DNA from: Lachnospira hominis (ex Liu et al. 2021)
GTDB lineage: Bacteria; Bacillota; Clostridia; Lachnospirales; Lachnospiraceae
NCBI RefSeq assembly: GCF_014287955.1
Contig: NZ_JACOPD010000006.1
Coordinates: 1-64,000, forward strand
Reading direction: 5' to 3'
DNA: 64,000 bases
The notes under the pieces are model-generated. The model searched no databases. It was not told the DNA's origin and saw nothing but the letters and a program-made list of their open reading frames with translations. Each line of letters begins with the position of its first letter. Position 1 is the stretch's first letter. Of this stretch, positions 6,541-17,000 are shown piece by piece. Made by a program: the position numbers and the translations under genes.

Positions 6541-9336
6541 ATGGCGGAAAGCAGAAAGAAAAAAGAGGTGCCGGAACGCTCAGGTAAAAGTAGTAAAACA
6601 ACGCAGAAAAGTGCCGCTAAAAGAAAAACCACAAATTCTTCGGCAAAGAAAAGTACAAGACAGACAAAACAGGAAGCAGCTGCTAAAGCTGCTTATGGTG
6701 CCAAAATGCAGGATGAAGTTATGGTGCTGTTGTCTTTTGCTGTTGCACTTATTCTTATTCTGAGTAATTTTAATCTTGTAGGAAGTGTCGGTAAAGGCAT
6801 TAAATGGTTTATGTTCGGGCTGTTTGGCGTAGTAGAATATATATTTCCTGTAATTATGGCATTTACGCTTGTTTTTATGATTTCCAATAAGAATATTATT
6901 GCTGTAGCAAGAATTAAGACGGTAGCAGTATACATTTTTACAATAATTTTATCAGCTGTATGGTTAAGAATTGTTAATGAACCTAAGATAGCCGATGCAG
7001 GAATTATGGAATTTTTTACATACAGTGCTGATTATAAATCCGGTGGAGGATTATTTGGAGGAATTTTATGTAGAATCCTTTCGCCTATGGGATTCTGGGG
7101 AACAATGGTTGTCCTTATTATTCTTGCAATTATATGTATTATTGTAATTACGGAAAAATCATTTATTAATGGTATTTTAAAGGTTAAAAAGAATGGTTCA
7201 CGTATGATGATGGCTGCAAAACAGGATTATGATATTTACAGGGAACATTCAAATGAGCGTCTTGCGGGTCGTGATATGTATGATGATGAAGATGAAGAAA
7301 CACAGGAAGAATATCTTGCGAGACGGCGTCGTGAAAAAGAGGCAAAGCTTCAGGAAAAATATGAGAGGCAGGAAGAGCGTGCAAGGAAAAGAATGAATAA
7401 AAAAGCACGCGGTGTGACACTTGATACACAGCTTCCGAAGAAAGAAGAGACTGTAAAAAGTGTGGATGTGCATGAGATTGTACCTGATATATCAGTGCAT
7501 GATGAATATTCGGCAGATATATATGATCCGGGTGACTCATTTGAATATATGCAGGAAAATGTAGATGATAATATAGAAGAACATATAGAGAATGATTCAT
7601 ATATTGATTTATCTGATAGTTCAGGTGTTGATTTATATGAAGATTCAAATGAAGATTCAAATGAAGATTTATATGAAAATTCATATGGAAACCCAAATGA
7701 AGGTACAGACACTAATTCATATGATAATACATATGAGAGTCCGGCAGAGGATACAGATATATCAGTAACTTCAGATAATAGAACCAATACAGCAGACATG
7801 GCTGAATCAGATAGTCAATTAGAAGAAACTGAAGAAATCCGGATGGGAAAAAGTGTGGATAAAAAGAAACAGGAATATGTTTTTCCACCTGTCAGCCTGC
7901 TTAACAGAGGAAAAGGTACAGATAAAGCCGGACAATCGCGTGAAAATAAAGAAACTGCAATGCGGCTGCAGCAGACATTGCAGAACTTCGGTGTTAAAGT
8001 TACTATCACAGATATAAGCTGCGGACCTGCAGTTACAAGATATGAACTGCAGCCGGAGCAGGGTGTTAAAGTAAGTAAGATTGTATCACTGTCAGATGAT
8101 ATAAAACTTAATCTTGCAGCAGCAGATATCCGAATAGAGGCACCAATTCCGGGAAAAGCCGCAATAGGAATAGAAGTTCCAAATAAAGAAGCAGGAAGTG
8201 TATCTTTAAGGGAACTTATAGAGACGGATGCATTTAAAAACAATACATCTCAGATTGCATTTGCGGCTGGAAAAGATATTGCCGGAAAACCTATAATAGC
8301 AGATATAGCAAAGATGCCGCATCTTCTTATTGCAGGTGCGACAGGCTCAGGTAAGTCTGTATGTATAAATACAATTATTATGAGTATTCTTTACAGGGCA
8401 AATCCTGAAGATGTCAAGCTTATAATGATTGACCCTAAGGTTGTTGAACTTAGTGTATACAACGGAATTCCACATCTTTTAACTCCGGTTGTGACAGACC
8501 CGAAGAAGGCGTCTGGAGCATTGAACTGGGCTGTTAACGAGATGACGAAGAGATATAAGCTTTTTGCAAAAATGGCGGTCAGGGATTTGAAAGGATACAA
8601 TGCTAAGGTATCAAAGATACAGGTTGGTGAAGACGAGACACCGCCTGAAAAGATGCCACAGATTGTAATTATTATAGATGAGCTTGCAGACCTTATGATG
8701 GTTGCACCGGGAGAGGTTGAAGATTCAATCTGCCGTCTTGCACAGCTTGCAAGAGCAGCGGGTATACACCTTATAATTGCAACACAGAGACCGTCAGTTA
8801 ATGTTATAACAGGTCTTATCAAGGCGAATGTGCCATCAAGAATTGCATTTTCGGTATCATCAGGTGTTGATTCGAGAATTATTATTGATATGAATGGTGC
8901 AGAAAAGCTGCTTGGTAAAGGTGATATGTTATTCTTCCCATCGGGATATCCAAAGCCTGTACGTGTGCAGGGAGCATTTGTATCAGATGATGAAGTTGGA
9001 AAAGTTGTCGATTTCTTAAAAGAACATATGCAGCAGGAAGTTACATATAACGAAGAAGTGACTAATACCATGACGGCAGCAACGGGAAATGTGTCAGGAC
9101 AGGATAATGAAAAAGACAGTTATTTTGCCGATGCGGGACGATTTGTAATAGAAAAAGAAAAAGGTTCTATTGGAATGCTGCAAAGATATTATAAAATCGG
9201 ATTTAACAGAGCCGGACGAATAATGGACCAGCTTGCAGATGCCGGCGTTGTAGGTCCGGAACTTGGAACAAAGCCGAGAAAGATATTGATGACAGCCGAA
9301 GAGTTTGAAGAATACTTAAAGAAAAATAATTTATAA
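6541..9336 (+). CDS. ftsK: DNA translocase FtsK/SpoIIIE
   Basis: A 931-residue motor that pumps double-stranded DNA through the division or sporulation septum. The N-terminus is basic and Lys-rich, followed by about four membrane segments (residues ~60-215). A long acidic linker (about 230-460) contains repeated EDSNEDSNED-like and Tyr/Asn-rich stretches. The RecA-like motor has Walker A GATGSGKS and Walker B IIIDELADLM, and the C-terminus is the winged-helix gamma domain that reads orientation sequences (SIGMLQRYYKIGFNRAGRIMDQL). The start at 6541 follows GGAGG. It leads the long co-oriented operon-like run and is 16 bp from fhs. FtsK and SpoIIIE cannot be told apart by sequence alone. Confidence 0.93.
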   Translation: MAESRKKKEVPERSGKSSKTTQKSAAKRKTTNSSAKKSTRQTKQEAAAKAAYGAKMQDEVMVLLSFAVALILILSNFNLVGSVGKGIKWFMFGLFGVVEYIFPVIMAFTLVFMISNKNIIAVARIKTVAVYIFTIILSAVWLRIVNEPKIADAGIMEFFTYSADYKSGGGLFGGILCRILSPMGFWGTMVVLIILAIICIIVITEKSFINGILKVKKNGSRMMMAAKQDYDIYREHSNERLAGRDMYDDEDEETQEEYLARRRREKEAKLQEKYERQEERARKRMNKKARGVTLDTQLPKKEETVKSVDVHEIVPDISVHDEYSADIYDPGDSFEYMQENVDDNIEEHIENDSYIDLSDSSGVDLYEDSNEDSNEDLYENSYGNPNEGTDTNSYDNTYESPAEDTDISVTSDNRTNTADMAESDSQLEETEEIRMGKSVDKKKQEYVFPPVSLLNRGKGTDKAGQSRENKETAMRLQQTLQNFGVKVTITDISCGPAVTRYELQPEQGVKVSKIVSLSDDIKLNLAAADIRIEAPIPGKAAIGIEVPNKEAGSVSLRELIETDAFKNNTSQIAFAAGKDIAGKPIIADIAKMPHLLIAGATGSGKSVCINTIIMSILYRANPEDVKLIMIDPKVVELSVYNGIPHLLTPVVTDPKKASGALNWAVNEMTKRYKLFAKMAVRDLKGYNAKVSKIQVGEDETPPEKMPQIVIIIDELADLMMVAPGEVEDSICRLAQLARAAGIHLIIATQRPSVNVITGLIKANVPSRIAFSVSSGVDSRIIIDMNGAEKLLGKGDMLFFPSGYPKPVRVQGAFVSDDEVGKVVDFLKEHMQQEVTYNEEVTNTMTAATGNVSGQDNEKDSYFADAGRFVIEKEKGSIGMLQRYYKIGFNRAGRIMDQLADAGVVGPELGTKPRKILMTAEEFEEYLKKNNL

Positions 9337-9352
9337 TTAAAGGAGAACAGAC

Positions 9353-11032
9353 ATGGGCGTAAAGAGTGATATTGAAATAGCACAGGAAGCACAGATGCTT
9401 GATATAAGAGAGGTGGCGGCAAAAGTAGGCGTTGCAGAAGATGACCTTGAACTTTATGGTAAGTATAAGGCAAAGATTTCTGATGATTTATATTCAAAAC
9501 TTGAAGATAAAAAAGATGGAAAGCTTATCCTTGTAACAGCAATTAACCCTACACCGGCTGGAGAGGGAAAGACAACAATAACGATAGGGCTTACACAGGC
9601 ACTTAATAAGATGGGCAAAAAATCAGTTGCAGCATTAAGAGAGCCTTCACTTGGTCCATGTTTTGGAATAAAAGGCGGTGCAGCAGGTGGTGGATATTCA
9701 CAGGTAGTGCCTATGGAAGAACTCAATCTTCATTTTACAGGAGATTTTCATGCAATAACATCTGCAAATAACCTTCTTGCAGCAATGCTTGATAATCATA
9801 TTATGCATGGCAATGAATTAAGAATTGATACCAAGCATATCGTTTGGAAACGCTGCATGGATATGAATGACAGAACATTAAGAAATATTGTAATCGGCAT
9901 GGGCGGACGTATGGACGGTGTTATGAGAGAAGATCATTTTATCATAACAGTTGCATCAGAAATAATGGCTGTTTTATGTCTTGCAAAGGATATGAAAGAT
10001 TTAAAGGAGCGTCTTGGAAGAGTAATAGTTGCATATAATGTTGACGGTGAACCTGTTACAGCAGATGATTTAAAGGCAACCGGTTCTATGGCGGCACTTC
10101 TTGCAGACGCAATTAAGCCTAATATGGTACAGACACTTGAACATACACCTGTACTTGTTCATGGCGGACCATTTGCCAATATTGCACATGGATGTAATTC
10201 AGTAAGAGCTACAAGACTTGCATTAAAATTATCAGATTATGCTGTTACAGAAGCCGGATTTGGAGCTGACCTCGGGGCAGAAAAGTTCCTTGATATAAAA
10301 TGTCGTCTCTCAGAATTAAAACCGGATGCAGTTGTCATTGTTGCTACAGTAAGAGCACTTAAATATAATGGTGGTGTTGCAAAAGATAAGCTTAATGAAG
10401 AAAATATGGACGCGCTTAAAGCCGGTATTGTTAATCTTGACAAACATATTGAAAATATGCAGAAGTTCGGCATACCTGTTGTAGTTACACTTAATGCATT
10501 TATAACAGATACACAGGAAGAATATGAATTTATAAAGAAGCATTGTGAAGATGCAGGCTGTGAGTTCGCACTTGCAAAAGTATGGGAGAAAGGCGGCGAA
10601 GGCGGTCTTGAGCTTGCAGAAAAGGTAATAGAGAGCATAGAAAACAAAAAAGCTGAATATAAACCAATTTATGAAGATTCAGATTCACTTAAAGAAAAGA
10701 TTGAAAAAGTTGCAAAAGAAATATATGGTGCAGATGGTGTTACATATGACGATGCAGCTACAAAAGAATTACAGCATATTGAGCAGATGGGATTTGGAAA
10801 CTTCCCTGTATGTATAGCTAAAACACAGTATTCACTTTCTGATAATCCTAAGCTTCTCGGAAGACCGGAAAACTTTACAATAAATGTAAGAGAGGCATAT
10901 GTTGATGCCGGTGCCGGATTTGTTGTAATACTTACAGGAAAAATACTTACAATGCCGGGACTGCCTACTCATCCGGCTGCCGAAAATATTAATTATGATG
11001 AAGAATCAGGTAAAATAACAGGTCTGTTTTAA
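9353..11032 (+). CDS. fhs: Formate--tetrahydrofolate ligase
   Basis: The enzyme joins formate to tetrahydrofolate using ATP to give 10-formyl-THF, the first step of the methyl branch of one-carbon metabolism. The length (559 residues) matches the family. The P-loop TPAGEGKTT lies at about residues 65-73, and [22 protein letters not shown] is split among well-known conserved blocks near 95-116. The start follows AAAGGAG. It lies 16 bp after ftsK and 17 bp before murE. Product 10-formyl-THF also feeds the fmt-encoded reaction further down the run. Confidence 0.96.
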   Translation: MGVKSDIEIAQEAQMLDIREVAAKVGVAEDDLELYGKYKAKISDDLYSKLEDKKDGKLILVTAINPTPAGEGKTTITIGLTQALNKMGKKSVAALREPSLGPCFGIKGGAAGGGYSQVVPMEELNLHFTGDFHAITSANNLLAAMLDNHIMHGNELRIDTKHIVWKRCMDMNDRTLRNIVIGMGGRMDGVMREDHFIITVASEIMAVLCLAKDMKDLKERLGRVIVAYNVDGEPVTADDLKATGSMAALLADAIKPNMVQTLEHTPVLVHGGPFANIAHGCNSVRATRLALKLSDYAVTEAGFGADLGAEKFLDIKCRLSELKPDAVVIVATVRALKYNGGVAKDKLNEENMDALKAGIVNLDKHIENMQKFGIPVVVTLNAFITDTQEEYEFIKKHCEDAGCEFALAKVWEKGGEGGLELAEKVIESIENKKAEYKPIYEDSDSLKEKIEKVAKEIYGADGVTYDDAATKELQHIEQMGFGNFPVCIAKTQYSLSDNPKLLGRPENFTINVREAYVDAGAGFVVILTGKILTMPGLPTHPAAENINYDEESGKITGLF

Positions 11033-11049
11033 TATGAAAGGAGAACTGC

Positions 11050-12561
11050 ATGAAATTATCAGAACTTTTACAGGGACTGGAATGTGAAATTGTACAAAAA
11101 GGTTTTGAATGTGAGATAACTTCTCTTACTTCTGACTCAAGAAAAGTTACTGAGAATGGTGTGTTTATATGTATCACCGGAGCTGTGAGTGATGGACACA
11201 AATATATTCCACAGGTTATACAAAAGAAAGCAGGAGTAATTGTAATTCAGGATAGTGCACTTGGAAATGATGAAACGGCTTCTCTTATAAAAGAGATTCC
11301 TTCAGATATAACAATTGTCAAAGCACAGAATACAAGACTTGCACTTGCAGTTATGTCGGCAAACTATTTTGGTAATCCGGCAAAAAAGCTTTTTACAATT
11401 GGAATTACAGGAACAAAAGGCAAGACAACAACAACATATATGGTCAAGAATGTTCTTGACGCATGTGGAATTAAGACCGGCCTTATAGGTACTATTGAGA
11501 CGATTATAGGAGATGAACATACGCCGGCATGCAATACGACACCGGAGTCTTACGATATTCATAAAAGTTTTGCGAAAATGGCTGAACAGGGATGTAAGGC
11601 TGTTGTAATGGAAGTGTCATCACAGGGGTTAAAGCTTGACCGTACTGCTGGAATTATGTTTGACATAGGTGTATTTACAAATCTTGAGCCAGACCATATA
11701 GGACCTAATGAACATGCATCATTTGAGGAATATCTTGAATGTAAGGCAAAGCTTTTTTCACAGTGTAAGGTTGGCATTGTCAATGCCGATGATGAACATA
11801 CGCCAAAAATTCTTGAACATGCAACATGCAGTATCGAAAGTTATGGTATATCAGATAAGGCTGATATTCGTGCAAAAAATATAACGCTTTTCCATGAACC
11901 GGGAAAAATAGGACTTAGTTATGACTGTGAGGGGCTTGTGAACATGCCTGTTACATTAAAACTGCCGGGTAAGTTTTCAGTGTATAATTCACTGTGTGCA
12001 ATAGCTGTTACGAGACATTTTAATGTGGATAAAGATACGCTTGAAAAAATGCTGTATGAAGTTAAGGTAAAAGGCAGAATAGAGATAGTTCCTGTATCTG
12101 ACCGATTTACACTTATGATAGATTATGCACATAATGCAATGGCATTGAAAAGTATACTTGAAACATTAAAAGAATACAATCCTAACAGACTTGTATGTCT
12201 TTTCGGATGTGGCGGCAACCGCTCAAAGGAAAGACGTTTTGAAATGGGAGAAGTTTCCGGAAAGCTTGCTGATCTTACAATAATCACATCAGATAATCCA
12301 AGATTTGAGGAACCTCTTGATATTATTGAGGATATTAAGACAGGTATTTCAAAGACAACAGGAAAGCATGTTGATATTCCTGACAGAAAAGAAGCAATAA
12401 AATATGCAATAAAAAATGCACAAAATGGCGATATTATTGTTCTGGCAGGAAAAGGACATGAAGATTATCAGGAAATAAAAGGTGTAAAATATCCTATGGA
12501 TGAGAGAGTTCTTATAAAAGAAGTTGTTAAAGAACTTGAATCAGAAGGCTGGAAAAGATAA
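11050..12561 (+). CDS. murE: UDP-MurNAc-L-Ala-D-Glu:meso-DAP ligase
   Basis: MurE adds the third residue to the peptidoglycan stem peptide (503 residues). The ATP site is GTKGKTTTT at about residues 120-128. The motif SDNPRFEEP near residue 415 contains DNPR, the signature of enzymes that use meso-diaminopimelate rather than lysine, so the cell wall is predicted to be of DAP type. GHEDYQE near the C-terminus is also conserved. The start at 11050 follows AAAGGAG. murE sits here away from the dcw cluster at 29-41 kb, which holds only murD and murA. Confidence 0.95.
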   Translation: MKLSELLQGLECEIVQKGFECEITSLTSDSRKVTENGVFICITGAVSDGHKYIPQVIQKKAGVIVIQDSALGNDETASLIKEIPSDITIVKAQNTRLALAVMSANYFGNPAKKLFTIGITGTKGKTTTTYMVKNVLDACGIKTGLIGTIETIIGDEHTPACNTTPESYDIHKSFAKMAEQGCKAVVMEVSSQGLKLDRTAGIMFDIGVFTNLEPDHIGPNEHASFEEYLECKAKLFSQCKVGIVNADDEHTPKILEHATCSIESYGISDKADIRAKNITLFHEPGKIGLSYDCEGLVNMPVTLKLPGKFSVYNSLCAIAVTRHFNVDKDTLEKMLYEVKVKGRIEIVPVSDRFTLMIDYAHNAMALKSILETLKEYNPNRLVCLFGCGGNRSKERRFEMGEVSGKLADLTIITSDNPRFEEPLDIIEDIKTGISKTTGKHVDIPDRKEAIKYAIKNAQNGDIIVLAGKGHEDYQEIKGVKYPMDERVLIKEVVKELESEGWKR

Positions 12562-12592
12562 AGCTGCAAAAATATGTGAAAGGGTGTGACGG

Positions 12593-14800
12593 ATGTACGC
12601 AAATATTATTGTTGATATTTCACATGAACAATTAGATAAAACATTTCAATATCATGTACCCGATGCATTACTTTCGCAGATAGATACAGGAGTTATGGTT
12701 AATATTCCGTTTGGAAGGGGAAATCGTATTATAACAGGCTATGTTATAGAACTTACATTGAAAGCAGAGTTTGATGAAGAAAGAATAAAAGACATAGACA
12801 GTGTCGTTCCTAATCGTGTAAAAGCTGTTGAAGATATGATAAAGCTTGCAGCATGGCTTAAACATAATTATGGCGGAACTATGAATCAGGCTTTAAAAAC
12901 AGTAATTCCTGTCAAAGAAAAAATCAGGCAGAAAGAAAAAAAGCATATAAAGCTTAATGTTACAAAAGAAGAAGCAAAAGAATTTATAAAAAATGCGAAG
13001 AGAAAATCACCGTCAAAGGAGAAACTCATAGAGTATCTTTCTGATAGAGAAGAAGCAGATATGGATGTGCTGAAAAATGAAACAGGCATATCGCCTTCGA
13101 CAATAAAATCGTTGGAAAACGATGGAATAATACAGATTATTTCAAGGCAGCTATACAGGAATCCTGTAAAAGAAGATGAAATACAGGAAGATAAGATAAG
13201 CCTTAATAATGAACAAAAAAATATTGTTGATGATTTTATAGGTGATTATGATAGAGGAATAAGAAAAACATATCTTATTCATGGTGTGACAGGAAGTGGA
13301 AAAACTCTCTGCTATATCAATATGATTGAACATGTTGTCAGACAGGGAAAACAGGCTGTTATGCTTATACCTGAAATTGCATTGACATTTCAGACTGTAA
13401 AAAGATTTTATGACAGATTCGGTGAGAGAGTTTCAATTCTTAATTCAAGAATGTCCAAAGGGGAGCGTTATGACCAGTTTTTAAGGGCTATGAGAGGTGA
13501 GATTGATGTGATAATAGGACCCAGGTCTGCTTTGTTCACACCATTTTCAAATCTTGGACTTATAGTTATAGATGAAGAGCATGAAATGGCATATAAAAGC
13601 GAGCAGACACCATCATATCATGCAAGGCAGACGGCAATTCACATAGCCCAGACAAAAAATGCTTCTGTTGTGCTTGGCTCTGCAACTCCGTCGGTTGAAA
13701 GTTATTATAATGCAAAAAAAGGCATATATAAGCTTTATGAATTAAAGAACAGAGCTGCGGGGGCAGATATGCCGGACGTTGCCGTGGTAGATTTAAGAGA
13801 AGAATTAAAACAGGGGAACCGTTCGATATTTTCAAGAAAGTTAAAAGAACTGATTGAAGACAGAATAAGAAAAAAACAGCAGATAATGCTTTTTCTTAAT
13901 AAAAGAGGTTATGCCGGTTTTATTTCATGCCGTTCGTGTGGTTATGTCATGAAATGTCCACATTGTGATATTTCTTTGACAGCACATAATAATGGCAGGC
14001 TTGTATGCCATTACTGCGGATATCAGACTGGGTCTGTTAAGTTATGTCCCAAGTGTGGTTCAAGATATATCTCTGGATTTAAAGCCGGGACACAGCAGGT
14101 TGAGGAAATGCTGAAAAAAACATTTCCGGGAATAAGAGTTCTCAGGATGGATATGGATACAACATCAGGTAAGGATGGGCATGAAAAAATAATTTCAGAA
14201 TTTGCCGCTCATAATGCAGATGTGCTTGTAGGCACACAGATGATTGTAAAAGGCCATGATTTTCCAGATGTTACACTGGTAGGTGTGCTTGCGGCAGATA
14301 TGTCTTTGTATACAAGCGATTTCAGGGCAGGAGAGAGAACATTTCAGCTGCTTGTCCAGGCGGCAGGGCGTGCCGGAAGAAAAAATCTTCACGGTGATGT
14401 TATAATACAGACATATACGCCGGATAATTATAGTATTGTGGCTGCACAAAAACAGGATTATGAAATGTTTTATGATGATGAAATATCATTCAGGAAACTT
14501 ATGGGATATCCGCCGGTAATGCATATGCTTGAAGTAAAAATTTCATCAAAGAATGAAGGAAATCTTGAAAAATCATGTGATGATATGAAAAAATTTTCAG
14601 ACATGGCAGACGATAAAAAGCTTTTTATAACAGGTCCCGTTGTTCCGCAGGTATATAAGCTCAATGATATTTATACACAGGTATTATATGTTAAGGCGGC
14701 TGATTATGAGAGGCTTACGCAATTTAAAGATAATATAGAAGTGCATGTAAAGGATAATATATTATATAAGAATGTAAGTGTACAGTTTAATTTTGATTAA
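12593..14800 (+). CDS. priA: Primosomal helicase PriA
   Basis: PriA restarts collapsed replication forks by loading the replicative helicase (735 residues, normal). Order of domains: 3'-DNA-binding region, winged helix (about 125-185), helicase lobe 1 with GVTGSGKT (P-loop) and DEEH (Walker B), zinc-binding insert with paired Cys motifs (CRSCG, CPHCD, CHYCG, CPKCG), helicase lobe 2 with QAAGRAGR, and a C-terminal domain. The start at 12593 follows AGGGTG. It is 31 bp after murE and 14 bp before def, an order common in Clostridia (priA-def-fmt). Confidence 0.95.
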   Translation: MYANIIVDISHEQLDKTFQYHVPDALLSQIDTGVMVNIPFGRGNRIITGYVIELTLKAEFDEERIKDIDSVVPNRVKAVEDMIKLAAWLKHNYGGTMNQALKTVIPVKEKIRQKEKKHIKLNVTKEEAKEFIKNAKRKSPSKEKLIEYLSDREEADMDVLKNETGISPSTIKSLENDGIIQIISRQLYRNPVKEDEIQEDKISLNNEQKNIVDDFIGDYDRGIRKTYLIHGVTGSGKTLCYINMIEHVVRQGKQAVMLIPEIALTFQTVKRFYDRFGERVSILNSRMSKGERYDQFLRAMRGEIDVIIGPRSALFTPFSNLGLIVIDEEHEMAYKSEQTPSYHARQTAIHIAQTKNASVVLGSATPSVESYYNAKKGIYKLYELKNRAAGADMPDVAVVDLREELKQGNRSIFSRKLKELIEDRIRKKQQIMLFLNKRGYAGFISCRSCGYVMKCPHCDISLTAHNNGRLVCHYCGYQTGSVKLCPKCGSRYISGFKAGTQQVEEMLKKTFPGIRVLRMDMDTTSGKDGHEKIISEFAAHNADVLVGTQMIVKGHDFPDVTLVGVLAADMSLYTSDFRAGERTFQLLVQAAGRAGRKNLHGDVIIQTYTPDNYSIVAAQKQDYEMFYDDEISFRKLMGYPPVMHMLEVKISSKNEGNLEKSCDDMKKFSDMADDKKLFITGPVVPQVYKLNDIYTQVLYVKAADYERLTQFKDNIEVHVKDNILYKNVSVQFNFD

Positions 14801-14814
14801 GGAGGTAATGCATA

Positions 14815-15288
14815 ATGGCATTAAGAAACATTAGAATACTCGGAGATGAGATTTTAAAAAAGCAGGCAAAAGAAGTTACAGAGATGACACCTAAGATTGA
14901 GGAATTAATCGATGACATGTTTGAAACTATGTATGATGCAAACGGATGCGGACTTGCTGCACCACAGGTAGGAATAAGAAAAAGAATAGTTGTAATTGAC
15001 TGCGGTGACCAGCCACTGGTACTTATTAATCCTGAAATTCTTGAGACAAGCGGAGAACAGACAGGTCAGGAGGGCTGCCTTTCTGTTCCAGGAAAAGTGG
15101 GCATTGTGACAAGACCTAATTATGCAAAGGTTAAGGCTCTTGATGAAAATATGGATGAAATAATTGTCGAGGGCACAGAACTTCTGGCAAGATGTCTCTG
15201 CCATGAAATAGACCATCTTAACGGGATAATGTATGTTGATAAAGCGGAAGGACCGCTTATGGATACAGAGGAGGCAGAAGAAAATTAA
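14815..15288 (+). CDS. def: Peptide deformylase
   Basis: Removes the formyl group from the N-terminal methionine of new proteins. All three family motifs are intact in the 157 residues: [10 protein letters not shown] (motif 1), EGCLS (metal Cys) and HEIDH (two metal His and the catalytic Glu). The start follows AAGGAGG. Its stop codon overlaps the start of fmt by one base, so the enzymes that add and remove the formyl group are translationally coupled. Confidence 0.97.
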   Translation: MALRNIRILGDEILKKQAKEVTEMTPKIEELIDDMFETMYDANGCGLAAPQVGIRKRIVVIDCGDQPLVLINPEILETSGEQTGQEGCLSVPGKVGIVTRPNYAKVKALDENMDEIIVEGTELLARCLCHEIDHLNGIMYVDKAEGPLMDTEEAEEN

Positions 15289-16235
15289 TGAAAGTTGTAT
15301 TTATGGGAACGCCTGATTTTTCAGTTGGTACATTAAAGGCAATTGTAGAAGCAGGACATGAAGTTGCAGCAGTTGTCACACAGCCTGATAAACCGAAAGG
15401 AAGAGGCGGTGCGATGAGTTTTTCAGATGTAAAGCAGGCAGCTATTGAACTAGGACTTTTAGTGCTTCAGCCGAAACGTGCAAGGGATGAAGAGTTTGTA
15501 AATGAACTTAGAAAGATAAATCCGGATGTTATAGTAGTAGTCGCATTCGGACAGATTCTTTCAAAAGAAATTCTTGATATGCCAAAATATGGATGTGTCA
15601 ATGTTCATGCTTCACTTCTTCCAAAGTACAGAGGTGCATCGCCGATACAGTGGGCAGTAATTGACGGTTGTGAGTATTCCGGCGTAACAACAATGATGAT
15701 GAATGAAGGAATTGATACCGGTGATATTCTTCTTGTTGAAAAAGTAAAGCTTGATAGTAAAGAGACAGGAGGAAGCCTTTTTGATAAGTTAAGCGGTGTC
15801 GGTGCTGCTCTTCTGGTGAAAACTCTTGATGAACTTGAAAAAGGTACAGTAAAGCCTGTAAAGCAGAATGAGACTGAAGCAACTCATGTAAAAATGCTTG
15901 ATAAATCATTTGGTAATATAGATTTTTCAATGGAGGCTGCAAGAATTGAGAGACTTATAAGAGGTCTTAATCCGTGGCCGAGTGCATTTACACATTTCAA
16001 TGGAAAATTGTTGAAAATATGGGATGCGGATGTTTGTGATGATGTTGTTTGTGAATCATGTGAATCTGTTGTGAACGGAATGATAACACATGTGGACAAC
16101 AATTCGTTTATCGTAAAATGTGGGGATAACTCGCTTAAAATCAATGAACTTCAGCTTGAAGGCAAGAAGAGAATGAAAACACAGGATTTTTTACGTGGAA
16201 ATCATATTAATACAGGGGATATCCTTGGAAAATAA
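15288..16235 (+). CDS. fmt: Methionyl-tRNA formyltransferase
   Basis: Transfers the formyl group of 10-formyl-THF to initiator Met-tRNA (315 residues). The folate-binding core is visible as HASLLPKYRGASPIQWAVIDG, which is split among the conserved catalytic block near residues 105-125, and the C-terminal tRNA-binding domain follows after about residue 205. The start overlaps the def stop in TAATG. The cofactor is made by fhs, 5 kb upstream in the same run. Confidence 0.96.
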   Translation: MKVVFMGTPDFSVGTLKAIVEAGHEVAAVVTQPDKPKGRGGAMSFSDVKQAAIELGLLVLQPKRARDEEFVNELRKINPDVIVVVAFGQILSKEILDMPKYGCVNVHASLLPKYRGASPIQWAVIDGCEYSGVTTMMMNEGIDTGDILLVEKVKLDSKETGGSLFDKLSGVGAALLVKTLDELEKGTVKPVKQNETEATHVKMLDKSFGNIDFSMEAARIERLIRGLNPWPSAFTHFNGKLLKIWDADVCDDVVCESCESVVNGMITHVDNNSFIVKCGDNSLKINELQLEGKKRMKTQDFLRGNHINTGDILGK

Positions 16236-16286
16236 ATGATTTTTGTGGATATATGTTAGTATTTGGATTTAAGGAGGTAGCAGCTT

Positions 16287-17000
16287 ATGCCATATGGATA
16301 TTACGGATATTATTTTGACCCGACATATATTTTGATAATTATTGCAGCTATTATATCACTTATTGCACAGTGGAGAGTTAATTCAGCATTTTCAAAATAT
16401 TCAAGGGTGGCGAGCATGTCAGGAATGACAGGTGCACAGGCAGCAAGAATGATTTTGCAGTCAAACGGAATAAATGATGTGTCTGTACAGAGGATATCAG
16501 GTAAACTAACAGATCATTATAACCCATCTACGAAAGTGCTTAATCTTTCGGAATCTGTGTATGGTTCAACATCTGTTGCAGCTATAGGAGTTGCGGCACA
16601 TGAGTGCGGTCATGCTATACAGCATGCAAGAGGATATTTTCCACTTTCTTTAAGAACTGCACTTGTGCCTGTTGCGAATATCGGTTCACAGCTCTCATGG
16701 GTATTTATCATAGTTGGTGCAATTTTAAGCTTTAACCAGACACTTATAACAATAGGTATTATTATGTTTAGTGCGGCCGTGCTTTTTCAGCTTGTTACGC
16801 TTCCTGTGGAATTTAACGCTTCTGCAAGAGCTCTTGAACAGCTGGAAAGTAATGGTATACTTTACAGGGATGAAGTAAGCCAGACAAGAAAAGTATTGTC
16901 AGCTGCTGCACTTACTTACGTTGCAGCAGCGGCTACAGCAATCTTGCAGCTTTTAAGACTTATAATTCTTTTTGGAGGAAGAGACCGGAGAGATGACTGA
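16287..17000 (+). CDS. Membrane zinc metallopeptidase (YugP-like)
   Basis: A 237-residue integral membrane protein with the zinc-peptidase motif HECGHAIQHA at about residue 108 and four hydrophobic segments (near 8-28, 135-160, 160-180 and 210-230). The N-terminus is Tyr/Gly-rich (MPYGYYGYYFDP). The family is widespread in Firmicutes, usually beside fmt and rsmB as here, with no firmly known substrate. The start follows AAGGAGG. Its end overlaps rsmB by 8 bases. Confidence 0.88.
   Translation: MPYGYYGYYFDPTYILIIIAAIISLIAQWRVNSAFSKYSRVASMSGMTGAQAARMILQSNGINDVSVQRISGKLTDHYNPSTKVLNLSESVYGSTSVAAIGVAAHECGHAIQHARGYFPLSLRTALVPVANIGSQLSWVFIIVGAILSFNQTLITIGIIMFSAAVLFQLVTLPVEFNASARALEQLESNGILYRDEVSQTRKVLSAAALTYVAAAATAILQLLRLIILFGGRDRRDD

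Noticed and set aside
7184..9071. Long open frames on the minus strand inside ftsK
   Set aside because: They lie opposite a well-supported ftsK, have His/Leu- or Ser/Thr-rich low-complexity translations and no ribosome sites; they are shadows of its codon use.
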